From the NCBI RefSeq assembly GCF_021018895.1, contig NC_079384.1, positions 16,647,140-16,711,139 of the forward strand: DNA of 64,000 nucleotides, given 5' to 3'. Numbering within the stretch: the stretch's first letter is position 1; the number at the start of each line of letters is the position of its first letter. Made by a program: the position numbers and the translations under genes. The DNA is from Seriola aureovittata (Eukaryota; Chordata; Actinopteri; Carangiformes; Carangidae). This document shows positions 1 through 12,890 of the stretch, one piece after another. Below the pieces are notes generated by a model, which ran no database searches, was not told the origin of the DNA, and saw only the letters and a list, made by a program, of their open reading frames with translations.

Positions 1-862
1 CTTTGAACGCCTACTCCACCACGGGTGTACTGCGGCAGAGGTCTCATGCTCAAACAAAGCTCCTACACATATGTCCGTTTTAAGACGCTCTGTGGTCTGT
101 TGAGCACGCACCCATCATCCTCAGTCTGTCCAGCAAAGAGGGATGGTTGGGAGAAGAGGGGAATAAGTGAGGTTTATATGCTCTTTGTGTTTTTATTACT
201 CAATAGACAGCGGAGAAGATAGAGGAAGATGATTGAGGAAGGGAAAAATAAGAAGAATAGGCCAAAGACGAATCTTTTACATCACAAGAAAACAGTTTGC
301 ACCTTAGCCTGTTGATCCTCAAGCACACCCAAAGTGAGGGAATTTGGAGGAAGGGTAAAAAGAGCGTGTCTTTGTGCCAAGGATTACGTCTTGCCTTAGT
401 CACCAACCCCTGAGCCCTCAGTCTTGGCTACATTTGGCCACATGGCCCAAAGGAGGACATCCACTTAAACAGATGATTTTTGTTTTCAACACAACCGCAG
501 AAACAGGAGGGAGAAAAAAAATCTTTCAAATGGCATGAGGATGTCAGATTCCAGATCAAAAACTGCTGAAAGAAAACACATATACAAGGATTTCCTGTTT
601 TATCATTTATTTGTGTGTTTGTTTTCCAAGTCAGCATCAACAGTATTCTTTCTCTATCTGTGGGCTTTGATGTCTTTGCCAATTTCTTCAATATGCATTA
701 TGATCTGGCGATGAGTAAGGCTCAATTACAGTGGCAATGAAAACATTTTGGAGAAAGAACATTTTTTCTTTAATTATAGATGGCAGTGAAAGCTGGGGGT
801 TTGTGTTGTCTCACTGAAAGGAAAATGCTTTTATTTTTTTTATTTCATAGTATTGCAGTTTT
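1..862. other. Intergenic, nothing recognised
   Basis: AT-rich unique sequence with short chance ORFs only. No splice-flanked coding block, RNA gene or transposon family is recognised. Confidence 0.5.
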
Positions 863-1000
863 TTAAAGCTACAATAGGTAGTGTTTGACCACTAGGCGGC
901 AGAAGAAATTGCAGCAAGTAACAGCCTTCATATACAAGCATGCTAGCAATTAAGTAACTTCTGTTACTGACATCATCAGCAAACACAGAAAGAGTCCTTT
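860..1000. repeat. Fragment of TTAAAGCTRCA-type dispersed repeat
   Basis: It begins TTTTTAAAGCTACAATAGGT and is followed by the ACCACTAGGCGGCAG word that commonly trails such elements in fish. The start resembles the copies near 25344, 35243 and 51954. It is degenerate and without identifiable ends. Confidence 0.4.
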
Positions 1001-1208
1001 TTCAAACAATCTGTAATAATCAGTGAGTAGTGTAGAGTAGTGAGTAATAATCAATAATACTCGACTTTTAGCTGTTTTGGTCCAAAAGTGGCTGAGGAAA
1101 ATATCTGGATCTTGGGCTTGCATTGCATATCTTTATTTATTTACTTTGTCTAATTTTACACTGGGCAGGTAGTTTACACTCTAATTGTCTGAGTGTAGTT
1201 GCCCATGG

Positions 1209-1797
1209 TTTAATATCAGTTGGTGAGAACCAAAACAGTAAATTAAAGTGGCACAAAACTCTGAAAAGCTGCAGAGTTGGGTGTTCATTCTCAGTGGACT
1301 TGGCAGTAATAGCAACCCATGTACATGACGGAGACTAATTTGATCTAAAAAAAAATTATGAATTCCGAATATTTGATCCCTAGCAACTGACACTTCAGAT
1401 ATGATTGGTTTATCAGGTTCTTAATGTTAACATGATAGCAATCGATTACCAATTGTACTTACATACTGAGAGGACCCAACAACATGGACGTCATTATTTC
1501 TTACCATCTGACTAATGTGAATCCATTAATTGGTTTGGCCTGAAAAACTCTTGAGAAAACTACGTGGTTCCTTTGGCTTACCATGTTAAATGTATCATTT
1601 ATTTACTTTGGCTCTTTGACTACGGTTTTATATCATGAAGTCAGTGAGAACCATCCGGTGCTTGGCAAAACAAAACAATAACTAGAAAGTGGCTAAAAAC
1701 TCTAACAAGCCACAGAGTGGACTGTTCATTTTCAGTGGGATTGGCAGTACTAGCAATCAAATGACATTACAGGGAGTAACTTGATTAGAAAATATTA
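1209..1797. repeat. Two diverged direct copies of a ~160-bp unit
   Basis: The unit at 1209-1360 and the unit at 1626-1797 align by eye. Both contain, in order, TTTTATATCA/TTTAATATCA, GTGAGAACC, AGTGGC..AAAACTCT, CAGAGT(T)GG, TGTTCATT.TCAGTGG, TTGGCAGTA.TAGCAA and TTGATTAGAAAA/TTGATCTAAAAA. The copies are about 430 bp apart. They could be a local duplication or two insertions of one element. Confidence 0.6.
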
Positions 1798-1799
1798 CT

Positions 1800-3397
1800 T
1801 TTATTGGATGCACACATTCAATTACAATGTCTAAAAATCATGGATGTAGACGTAATGCAGATACACTGTTTGATGCTGATAGAATTCCTGAATAGAGTGT
1901 GGTTGGAAAAGTATAACAGTCTGTTCATCACATATGTTTTGCAGAGTCTCTCACTGGCTTTGTAGAAGTAACGAAGCAAAATTGCACTTGACATAGATAG
2001 GACCCACTTTGGAGCGAGTTCAAAACATGCTACATCTAACAAATATGTTTGCTTGCAGTATGTGAGTGAGAGAGTGAGTGTTATGGGAACAATTGCTCTG
2101 AGAAAAGCCCTGCAACATGCTTACTGTCATGCAAAGCAAACTGCATTGAGATCACAAAATGCCCCAAGTGACTCTAACCTCAACATGTAAGGTTTTAGTT
2201 TTTTTTAGAGCGTACGACAAACCAAAGTAACATGATAATAGTTGTGCACATGTGCAGCTGAAGTACTGTAGCTTCGAGCTAGGATAACTGTTTAGACACA
2301 GTGACTGCTTCAAGTAAAACATATATAGAGTTTCTTTAAAGGGTTCTGTGTCTGTAGGAAGTGCGTGAAAGAGTATACTTTAGCTCCTTTATATGCACAA
2401 GCACAAAGAAAAGCCATCACTTTGACAAAATATGTCATGAAACGGAAGGTCCCACCCATGCTTTACCTGAAAGAAAGTGTGCAGAACAGGATATCATTAC
2501 TATTAAAGAGGAAACAAGGCTTAACCAGTGCCAACAACGTGCTATTAAAAATGTGAATACCTCATTGTGTTGGTGGTCTAAAGCTGAATCTTAAAATAAC
2601 AGGGTTTTACATGGTTCTCACCCCCTAAGGCAGTGAGTTGAGGCCACACTTGTCTTTCACTTTCCTTATAATCGGCGCCCTCATTCACATGGTTCTTCAC
2701 AGAAACCCCTAAAAAAAGATATAAAAAGAGGGTTGGCCCTCTCTTACTGCTCGATTAGTATTCTGAGAGGCAGACAAAGAGGGCTGCAGCAGAATTAATA
2801 GCCTTTGACATTTTCAACTTCCTTTCCAGAATCCAGTGTGATTGGTGGGGAGGTTTTGTGTGGGTGATGATAAGAGCGCCTGAAGGCAGGCTGACATTGC
2901 AAGTCCCCAGACAACTGGGTTCATTAGTAATGTCTGGCGAGATAGGTCTTAACCTGAGTCCTCTTCTCTTCAAGTCGCCTTGTTTTTCTCTCTGGGGCAG
3001 AAGAGTACAAATTCCAACTTGTCACCTTAAAGTAATCCAAGACAAGAAAGCCAAGATAAGAAATTGGGAGAAGGGCTTGTGGTAAAGAGGACCAAGCTTG
3101 ATGAATTGAGCAGCAGGTTGGTTGTTTCTCCAGGCTGTCTGAACTATGAATATGATCTTGTCCCTGCGGATGTTGTATGCGACTCGCAGTATTTCATCAC
3201 AGTCTGCTCTGCGAAATGATCGAGGCTGATCAGTAGTGATATATGAGAAAGATACACAGGCAAGATGACTTGTTTTACTCCCATCTGCTGATAAATAACA
3301 GCTGCTCAGAAAACAAAAAATGTACGTCTTGTTTCAAACATTTCTCAAGAAGCTTTGTGGGAAATAGTTTCAATGTTGGATGCACAACAACTTGATT
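1800..3397. other. Intergenic, nothing recognised
   Basis: No coding homology, RNA gene or clear repeat. The stretch around 2750-3090 is GC-richer than its surroundings, but its ORFs have no recognisable domain. Confidence 0.5.
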
Positions 3398-3405
3398 GTG
3401 GTGAG

Positions 3406-4169
3406 TAGGGATGGGCAATTGATCAAATTTTATTTTCAATTACAATTTTGGCCTCCAACGAATAGAAAAACAAGATAACAGAAAATGATTATGCGCCACG
3501 TTCTGTTTCATAACAGATCTCCCCCTACAAAAACCAACGTTATCGGTTCAGCTTTTGGTACTGAAGGAATTAGAAAAATTGATTTCGTATTCATTAATGC
3601 ATAACATACAAGTTCTCTTCCACATTCACCAACTCCATTTCTGATTAAGATGTTCGTCTATGATGCTGTTCCCTACTCAGAAGCATCTCTCTGACACACA
3701 CAGAGACCCTGCTTTTAGTGTCTATGGAGAGAACTCAACGTTTTCAAGTGTGGTTCAGTCTTTTTCATTTAAGGACGCAAACACGAGTGACCTCTGGAAA
3801 CATCCAGTGAAAGTCCGCTACATACAGACGGAGAAATGTACAGTTGTCGACAAACTACCTCGTAGGTCATCTGTGGTTGCGTCAGGTGTGTTTTGTACGC
3901 TGCAGTGTGGAACCAGAGTTTACAGAGTTAACTACATTATACGAAATAGGTTAATGATTAAAACTGACCATTATATGGGTGTGTATCCCACGCTCGGATG
4001 TCTTTCACTTATTTTGTGTATAACGGAAATAACGAATAACGCTTTTGTTTTGAAATAAATTTATATTCTTTATTTCCAAAGTCAATGAGAAATTGTGTTG
4101 AATAATCGTGATCTCTATATTGATCAAAAAAATCATGATTATTATTTTTGCCATAATCAAGCAGCCCTA
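3406..4169. mobile_element. Non-autonomous hAT-like DNA transposon with 8-bp target duplication
   Basis: The left end TAGGGATGGGCAATTGATCA and the right end ...ATCAAGCAGCCCTA form short terminal inverted repeats (TAGGGATGG versus TAGGGCTGC when reversed). The flanking 8-mers are gtggtgag (3398-3405) and gtagtgag (4170-4177), an 8-bp duplication with one mismatch, the length typical of hAT elements. The 764-bp interior contains a 132-codon open stretch (3660-4058) without transposase resemblance, so it is probably not a gene. The AATCGTGAT/AATCATGAT words near the right end are typical of this fish repeat class. Confidence 0.7.
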
Positions 4170-4177
4170 GTAGTGAG

Positions 4178-5672
4178 TGTTTTGTTGGATGATTCCATGA
4201 CTTACAATCAGTGTATTTAAATACGTGTGAAAGTCTGGAGCTGTTTTCACTGAATGCAACGCCACTTTTAAATGTTGTGATTTTTTTTTTTTTTACATTT
4301 GACAAATAGTTATAATGCTCATATAATCTGCTGCAGGGGTTGAAGATAGCTGCAAATTTGCTTAAAACCTGCACATTTTTGACTGCTTAGGTGGTCTACC
4401 TGCTCACAGACTTTTCTACCCTCCAGCCCATTACACTTTTGTTAAACCTTACACCTTGGCCGCCAATCTGCTATTTGTCACATCTTTCCCCCGCTGTGAT
4501 AGCACACAGACAACCTTTACCCTTACAGGCAAACCTCAGGAATTCAAATTACCTCTCCAAAAGTGTCTCCTCTCCTCTCGACTTCTCACACCCTTCCCTC
4601 TCCTCTCTGCCAGTCAGCCATTTATAAACAGTCCTGCTCAGCCGACGAACGCAGCCCAAGACAAATGCCGCCACATGTAAACAGGAAAGTCGGTGAATAG
4701 ACTTGACCTCCCTGTGTTTTACATGTCAACCACCATGCTGTCTGTCAGTCAAGAGCTGCTGGCCCATAAAGAGCCCTTCGTATGCATGTGATGTTTATAG
4801 TGTTATATTCCTGTGTTTGATCCTCACTTGTCCTGACTTTAATTTTTTTTCTTTTTTTTTTTTTCCCCTGTAACTTTTCTCCACTGCATTAGTGAGGCGA
4901 GGAGCCTGTGAGAATGGTTGTGGTAGAGCGTAATAGCTTGTGACAGAGGAATATCTGTCACAAGGGAATAACAGCTCTGTGGTCAGATTCAAAGTGAGAG
5001 GAAAGTTCTCTGTATTAGATGGAAGGATTTGCACTGGAGTTTGGAGTTTCCACCGAAGATGCTGACTTCGAGGGTATACATGCAGCACAGTTTGACTCAT
5101 CCTTTAATTCCAGGCATTATTTTTGCTGCCAAACAAAGATTCATCATTTTGATCAGACTTTCCACACTTATGCTGAACACACGGCAAAGATGGACCGTCT
5201 TCTCTTCCAGATGCTATTTAAAATGCAAAACAGCTTTGCAGAATTTCTAATCATTCTCATAATATAATGGTTTTGCAGAGGAATGTGCTTGTGTCCTAAT
5301 GTTCAAGGCGGATCCCCTAATGATGCTCATGAATCTGAGGTAATTTTCACCATGAGGGTGTGTTCAGACAAATCTTCACCATATCCACAAAATACAATCG
5401 TTTTGACGTCTTGTTTGCTTATTTTAATTATCATGTGATTAGTCATATTTCTGTGGTGGCAAGGAAATGGATTATTATTATTTGGGCCAAATATTTAATG
5501 TTCCCATTATTTGAGAGAGCGCATAAACAAATGCGTCACCAGCAATTCATTGCACGTACAATAACACGGCGGCTGTTTCCCACAGTTTGGCCAGAGCTGG
5601 CAATGGGGCTCGCCGCTGCCTTGGAGCTGCTGGGACGGAGCCAGCTCAGGGTTCAGACCACCACAGCACTGA

Positions 5673-5706
<34 letters not shown>

Positions 5707-6149
5707 GACCACCACTGCCGAGTCATACTGCACTATAATACGCTACATCTGTGGTCACTGAAGACACACATACCGCCACAGGCACACGGAGTTGGTATGA
5801 TTAACATTTGATCTCGTCACCTTTCGTGGTTGCTCAACAACTCGTTCTGTTTTTCACTTATAACTTGTGTCCTTTACAGGTTAATGAGGCACTGCTGAAT
5901 AAAGTAGGACAAGTTTAGCAAAGTGATTACAAATGTAACTTACATCCACAACAACTATTAACATGTAGTTTTAGGCAATGGGTCTATGTTACAAAACTGA
6001 TCTAGGTATAACATTTTGAGATTGTTGAGCGTATTAGTGCTTAATTGCATTCCCTTGCCACAATCGAACATTTTCTTCCACCATCATAGATCTCCACACC
6101 ATAAATATCTGATTTTTCTTTTAACCATCAGTATCCAAACTTTTACTTC
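4178..6149. other. Intergenic with a CA microsatellite at 5681-5706
   Basis: No gene recognised. A T-run lies near 4842-4864. A pure (CA)13 tract sits at 5681-5706 with an imperfect CA run just before it. Short ORFs across the CA tract are translations of the repeat. Confidence 0.55.
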
Positions 6150-6345
6150 GTGAGAAATTGAAGAAAATTTTGTAAAATGCTGTATCTCGCAATGTTAAGG
6201 AAAATAATTATAACATTTCTGGATCTGCACCCAGATATGCACCAAAATGTAATGGGTTCTTCCCTGGCCCATGCCCCATCCCTCCACCAAACCAACAGAC
6301 ATGGATGAACACATAATCTCCTTGGCGGAGATAATTACCTAATTA
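6150..6345 (+). repeat. Dispersed fish repeat, CACCAAAATGTAATGGGTTC type
   Basis: The words GGATCTGCACCCAGATATGC, CACCAAAATGTAATGGGTTC, CTTCCCTGGCCCATGCCCC and CTCCTTGGCGGAGATAATTA occur in this order, as in an abundant fish family that I believe is a LINE or SINE 3' part. An inverted fragment of the same family is at 30395-30515. No open frame. Confidence 0.6.
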
Positions 6346-6409
6346 ATCTCCAACAAGTCTCAGGTATACTACCTGTTGAGTACTGCTTATGAAATGTTAC
6401 TCACCTCTG

Positions 6410-6770
6410 TGATGTTATGGGATGGATTGCCTTAACATTTGGTACATTCATGGTGTCGAGAGGATGAATGCTACTGACTTTGGTGAAGCCCTGACTTTTA
6501 ATTTAGCGCCAACAGTTGGTCAAAGTTTGCAGTTATCCAATAAAATATCCCAATGTCTAGAAGATAGACTGGCACATTGTTTTTATTTTGATATTGGTGA
6601 TCCTTTCACTTTTCTTCTAGGGGCTTTGAGTGAAATATCTTTATAAGTATTGGATGGATTGCCATGAACTTTGGCTCAGACATTCATGGTCCCCTCAGGA
6701 TGAACTGTTATAACTTTGGTGATATCTTGACTTTTCTTCTAGCACCATTGTGAGATCAAAATTCTAGTGT
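6410..6770 (+). repeat. Two tandem units of the GGATGGATTGCCATGAA-type repeat
   Basis: Unit 1 (about 6420-6515) and unit 2 (about 6650-6760) share GGATGGATTGCC, TTTGG, ACATTCATGGT, AGGATGAA, ACTTTGGTGA and CTTGACTTTT/CTGACTTTTA, then CTAGC(A/G)CCA. The related copy at 61640-61825 has the same word order. This is a frequent fish repeat; I do not know its mechanism. Confidence 0.6.
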
Positions 6771-8883
6771 GTCCAGTACTTTGATTTGTGATTAAATTCT
6801 TGAAAAATAATGACATTCCTGTCATCAGTGCTAATTAGTTAAAGTATGATAACACACTCAACTAAGATGATGACAGTAGTATGTTTGCATGCCAAAATTA
6901 ACATTTGGCTCAAAGCTCTGCTGTGCATTAGTACAGCCGTAAGAGCTGATAGTCTGGTTGTCGACTCCGGTTGTTTGTTTGTGTAATGGCTTGAGAACAA
7001 GGCTTCTTTGTAACATTTCTGGAATTGAGAAAAACACTGGGAACATCTTGAAAATCACATGCACAAGGAGCTTTTGTTCTGAAACAATGTGTGGATGATG
7101 AGATCTGAAAGTCAGACATCTGCTTAAGTGAATTTTAAGTCACTGTCATTGATCAACAAACCACTTTTGGATTGGCCATTTTGCACTATGGCAAAATGTT
7201 CCCACTTATGTTGTAAGTAGTTGCCAGTGGTTAAAACTAATTGCATCATTCTGTTATTGAGTACTTCAATGATGGAGCTAAAGGTCGTGACCAGCCTGCT
7301 TGGTCTTGGTCATCATTTCAGCTCCAGGGAGTTGAGGATGGTGATGTCACCCACAAGGGCCCTCCTACGCATTCCCAGATCAGACCAAAACCCCCAGCTA
7401 AACAAAATGACATATGACTGCACTCTTGATGCACGCAGTTGTCACAGGCTACATATACACACTCAGCACAAACCTGACATGTTACCCACAAGACCCGGGC
7501 TGCATTGACAAGGTATCGCACATCTGTTTTAAAGCATTTTGTTGCATAAATGTGGTCTCTTAATAACATCCTAAACTAGGAAAGAATCATTTTCATGTGG
7601 TTTCCCATTTATTTTCTCTGTAAGGAGAAGCTCACATTCATGCCATATCTTTAAATTTTATTTCAAATAATAACAATAATAAATCATTAAGTCTGAGTGC
7701 ATGTTTGATCTACAAAAGCTCATGAAATCTGATATCTAGCAATTGAGACAACCTAATTTTACAAGTCAAACCACTTGGAATGTGAAATTTCCTTCTCTGT
7801 ATCATATAGTTAAAAATCTCAAAGTTAGACCCTGTGTAAATAAACCTTAGTTAAGGCAACAAATAAAATATCAGATGCATGTCACCTAAATGGAGGGTAA
7901 AAAAAAGAGATTTGAGTCAGCAGTGCAGCCACAGCGGAGCCATTGTATCCTGTGTCATCAAGATTAACAGCTACACTGTAGTTAGGATGTAGCCTCTGGG
8001 ACCGGGGGAAGTGTGTTGTGAAGTTATTGTAGTATCTCAATTCATTTCGTGGGAGCCTTTCCAGAGTGCAGAGGCTGCAGCGAGGCTCCACTGATCACTT
8101 CTTCATTCTTATGTTCTGACACGCTTTGCTCTTATACGGGAAAAAGCTGTAACCTGAGCGAAACATATCGACCGCAGGGAATACCGAGCAGAGCCACAGC
8201 GCTGGTCATCTGGTCTAGAGTCTAAATCAAAAGTGTGAATGGGATACGTCAAAGAGAGGCCGCTGTGATTCTCCTTCAAATGGCAATAAATCACCATGGC
8301 ATTTTCGATAAGATTTACTTTGTTGTTAACACAATCCAAGCAAAGGTGTGGCTGAGTCAGCATATCAGCAACTCTTTAATCTTCAGAAGATGAGACAGAG
8401 AGCATAAAAAAAAAAAAAAAAAATCTGTCTATAATGTGTGTGTACATGGTTGTGTGTGTGTGTGTGTGTGCGCGCTCTGGTTTGGGAAGCGGTTAGGGAA
8501 AAATAGTCATGTTCTGATTTGATCAGAGATATTTCCTTTAGTTCGGTTGCTATTTACAGAACTGCTGCAATGACTCAGAGCGCAAATGCCAGCAAAGCAT
8601 GCTGATACCCATCGCCACAGCCTGGCACGCGGCCAAGTCTTGAGCTTTTGACTGGGTGCAGGGACGTGCAGTGTGACCTCCAAATAACAGTATTATTGTC
8701 TGGATTACCAGGCAATAGGGAGGAGGAGGAGTTTGTGCAGTTGTTGAAGTATTTATTTGTTTGTGTTTAGTACTTTTTGCAGTGTAGATGAATTATGCAT
8801 GTGTGCAGGCCATGAGGACATGAAGCAGCCCTGAATAAGAGACAAGGTAGTACAATAGAAGCTATCTGATGGCTGGCTTTTAT
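6771..8883. other. Intergenic, simple repeats only
   Basis: No gene recognised. An A-run is at 8406-8423 and a TG microsatellite at 8451-8471. The remaining sequence is unique-looking and AT-rich. Confidence 0.5.
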
Positions 8884-9145
8884 ACTTAAAGGAATAGTTA
8901 GAAATTTTGGGAAATAGGCTCGTGTGCTCCCTTGATGAGTGAAAATAAAGCTCACACTTTATTTTGTTTTATTTTATTTGTTTAATCTGTTGTTGTCTAC
9001 CATGAGCAGTAACTTCCTTCAGGCCAGTTTTTTCAGAGGGTAGTAGGTGGATTGGTTACCTTTGGACAGAGCCAGGCTAGCGGTTTCCCCCTGTTTCCAG
9101 TCTTTATGCGAAGCTGAGCAAACCAGCTGCTGTCTGTAGCCTAAT
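8884..9145. repeat. AAAGGAATAGTTNGAAATTTTGGGAAAT-family element, degenerate copy
   Basis: It opens with AAAGGAATAGTTAGAAATTT, TGGGAAATAGGCT and a later GTAGGTGGATTGGTTACCTT, GGACAGAGCCAGGCTAGCGG and TTTCCCCCTGTTTCCAGTCT, reading as two inverted halves of one family. A second copy is at 12368-12890. Very common in spiny-rayed fish; non-coding. Confidence 0.6.
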
Positions 9146-9361
9146 ATTTTACATACATACTATCTTTTCATCAAAGTCATACCTAAATGTCAAACTCTTC
9201 CTTTAAAGCTTTGTTGACAAATAAATGTTGTTTGGCTCTTCTCGAAGCAACACTGAACCACCACAGAACTTGACAGTGCACAGAAGGAGTTTTTAGATCA
9301 ATTCTTTTCCAACCTGCTCTTTGAAAATAGTATCCAACTATACAACTGTGCTCACACAGAG

Positions 9362-9401
<40 letters not shown>

Positions 9402-12363
9402 CTTACTTTACGCTCATCAATCATCTGTTTTTCCACAGGAGTGTCCTCCAGGATTGAGTCTTAATGTCTGTTATGAAATGTGGACCATGTGTTGTAAACC
9501 AATATTAGTTTACAGTCCCTGGGCCTTTCAGCCTAGTTTGGTTCTGTGCCTAAGTACTCCTCAAAATCAAATCCATTTATAATGCAGTGGTCCATGAACA
9601 TTTGCTTTCCCTTAAAGGCCCGAGCTGGAATCGAAACAGCATCATTAAAATCACCCTGCCGGCTTTGTTATAGCATGCGTCATTGTACTGAAGGCATTCT
9701 TTGACTGACTGACTGACCCAGACTTTCAGTTTAATGTGCATTTTGGAGCTATTTACAAATACAGGAATGAAATATATCTTCAGTTACCACTGGAAGATCA
9801 GCGTTCAATAAAACAGCCACACACAAAAAACAAAATAAAACCCACACACAGGAAATATTTACATGAATATGCAATCTCTTTTTCTCACCCCTCCCTTCAT
9901 CTTTTTAATATTTTTTCCAAATCGCAGTGGAGGGACCATTGGTTCTTTCCCTCAAACCAAAATTCAGAAAATGTGACAGTGATGAGGGAGAAGGTGTGGG
10001 GGGACATGAGGGCCTCTGCTGGGTGTGAAGTTGTGGTTGACTTGGGCTGACAGGACGGAGACTTTTCCCTCAAATTTGCATTATTTAGCTGGATGTGTGC
10101 ATCGTTACCACATGCTCTAGCAGCTGTCTCGGTGTATAACGAGATGTCGGCGCGTTAGAGACCGCAACATCCTCTGTGGTACGAAGGCAGAACTGAACAA
10201 ACGAAAGACGGAGAGAATTTGAGAGAAATACATCAGTATAGACATTCATTTGAAAGCCTGTCAGGGGTTTCTTGATCACATACGTGCAACAACTGTAATC
10301 GCTGGAATGGTGGTCGTCATGTTTTTGCATTCAGTTATGCATATGCAACAAAACCCGTGTGCATGTTCTGTTTGTGAGGTTTCTTTTACCCCACTTTGAA
10401 GCCATGTTCGTATCCACTCTGTGGGGTTTCCCAAGACGGACCCCTCCCTGACGCTGCACCCCGGAGAGAAGACAGGGGAGCAGAGAAGGGTCCCTGCCTG
10501 ACAGCACAAGGGAATGACTCCCTCCAAATGCTATGCAGGGTGACATCTGCAAACCATAACAACCCCCTGAAAATGTGATACATAGAACAGGGCCACAGCC
10601 TTTTTTTCTGCTCACATAATGAGGCCACGGGATAAGCATCTTCACAGAGAGGAGGAGGAGGAGGAGGAAGAAGAGGAAGAGGGAGCAGAGGCTCCTTGAA
10701 GTTCAACCTGAGTGTCAGCTTTGTTTTATGCAGATGGATTAATAGGATGTCACTTTCTTGCTAAACATTTATATTACACCTCGGTGCTCTAATTACACAT
10801 ATGACATACACCATAAGCATCATCATATTGAGCGATTCAGTATGCTGTCCCTGAATTATTCCAATCTTCACTTTTAACTATTTATCAAAATAATTTCAAA
10901 CTGTTGCTCTTTTGCACTTCTGCCGAGCTCCACTCCACTTTGACAAATACTATTATTGCTCTCAGTCTTTGATACAATCTATCCAAGTGAGTTGTGAGCT
11001 TAGAGGAAATTCACTCTGCTTCATGATGGCATGGCCTCTGAAATTCCACTGCCCTCCCCTCCCTTTCCCTTCTTCCCCCTCGCAATTGTTCCAATTGTGT
11101 GGGTGCGTCGAGTCATGGCAGATTTGGGGCTGGGGCAGTCCTTAAATAGAGGCTGGCTCCTTCAAGGATCAACTCCATCAGACGCCAAAGCAGCCTGAGG
11201 ACTTACTGGTTCACAGCCACATTTGAACATGGAGACCAGTTTCACCCAGTTGTTGTTTACTGTAATACAACTGATAAAAATCCAGTGGACCTGGTTTCGT
11301 CTGACATAAGATGTTATCCGAACATCTACCTGAATATCTTGAATCATTTCTATCAAGAAATTTTAGAGGTGTGACCAACATTCAAAGCTGCTGGGATGCT
11401 TGGTATCAACTCACTCAAAGTGTCCGACAGAAAGGTTATAAAAGATCTAGAATATCTTGTATTAGATGGAACAAAGAGGGACTCAAGCTGTGCAAACTAA
11501 CCCTGCATATCAAGGCTTATAAAAGTGCACAGGCAGTTATCCCCTGTCAAAGGCAAGGCGGTATTCAATCAGACTGAACGTGGATAAAGTTTGCTTGCCT
11601 GACCCAGAGAGAGAGTCAACCAGATGTCTTATCTTTGTTAAGTCAGTTGAGGATCAGTGTCAGAAAATGCCAGCACGCTCCACCAAAGCCCCCTGGCGAT
11701 TCCTGATGCAACCCTACCTCAATGGCCGACTTACAGACGGCTGAGGAGAAGCTCCGAGGCTCAGACTTCACCTTGGCTTCCTCTCTCATTTCCTCCTCTG
11801 TTGCCATTTTTGTTGAACACATGTAATTGCGGTGTACTTTTCCCCTTTACCCTCTCTGGTGAACAGGGAAAGCCCTGTGGATTCATAGGCACTGAACCCT
11901 AATTGGGCTAATAGCAGTGGTATATCTAAATTACCTCCCTCCATCCATGAGGGTTGCTGTGTTTATGTCTACTGCCTTGGGTAAACTCCCCCCTGTCCTG
12001 TCATTTATCGGGGCACTTGTTTGTTGTAGAATGCAGCTCCACTGCAGATCTTTATCAATGTGGCCAAGTGACCTGTCTGGCCCATGCAGACAGTAAAACA
12101 AGAGTTCTGGTTCTGTTCTTTTTGGGGTTTTTTTAAGCCTGCATTTTGTAACCGCTGTTTAGCTGTGGAGGTCTTTCCCTGACAAGTAATGTTTTGAAAG
12201 GTCTGAAATGGCCAATATGATTAAAAATATACAGCCTTTTTAACATTCTTTGTGCTGTTATATATTATATAATATTAAATTACACACTCTTGAACAGTCT
12301 TTAACCATGAAAATGCAATAACTGTAAACATAAAAAAAAAAATAGTAAACTTCTGCTCTGAAG
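9146..12363. other. Intergenic with AC microsatellite and one GC-richer unique block
   Basis: An (AC)n tract is at 9366-9396 and a GAG/GGA run at about 10651-10682. The stretch 10385-10580 is GC-richer and repeat-free but has no protein similarity in any frame. No gene is recognised. Confidence 0.5.
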
Positions 12364-12367
12364 GTTT

Positions 12368-12890
12368 AAAAAGAACAGTTTGACATTTTGGGAAATACAC
12401 TTATTTGCTTTCTTTCCGAGAGTTACATGAGCTGATGTTAGGGAGCAGTTAGCCTAGCTTAGCATAAAGAGAGGAAGCAGGAAAGTGGTCTGGCTCTTTC
12501 CAAAATTTAATAAAATTCACCCACCAACACCTGTAAAACTCACTTATCTATTGTTCTGTTTTGTCTGTGCTCAGTTCATACACAGACAGAATTGTAAACT
12601 TTGCGGTAACTACTTCTTGGGAGGTAACAAGTTGCTAGGAAACCAGCAGAGATGCTACACAGATATGTTAAATTGCTGTTTGTTGAGAAGAAATGACTTC
12701 TCCGAAAACCACAAATTTACATTTTTACTACATTTTTGTATGTGTACACATTAAACAAATAAGATACAACATGTAAATTAGTGAGCTTTAGAAGTAATTA
12801 GATATTTCCCCCCTCGGCCAAAGACAATCTGTTTCCTCCTCCATCATTATGCTAAGCTAAGCTAAATGCCTGACTCTTGCCTTGAAAGCC
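12368..12890. repeat. Longer copy of the AGTTTGACATTTTGGGAAAT family
   Basis: The left part carries CAGTTTGACATTTTGGGAAA, TTTGCTTTCTTTCCGAGAGT and TTAGCCTAGCTTAGCATAAA. The right part carries the inverted word ATGCTAAGCTAAGCTAAATG. The element is therefore palindromic in plan, as expected of a miniature inverted-repeat element. Same family as 8884-9145. Confidence 0.65.

Noticed and set aside
3660..4058. 132-codon open reading frame inside the hAT-like element
   Set aside because: No resemblance to hAT transposase (no BED finger or dimerisation domain motif); the element is best seen as non-autonomous.
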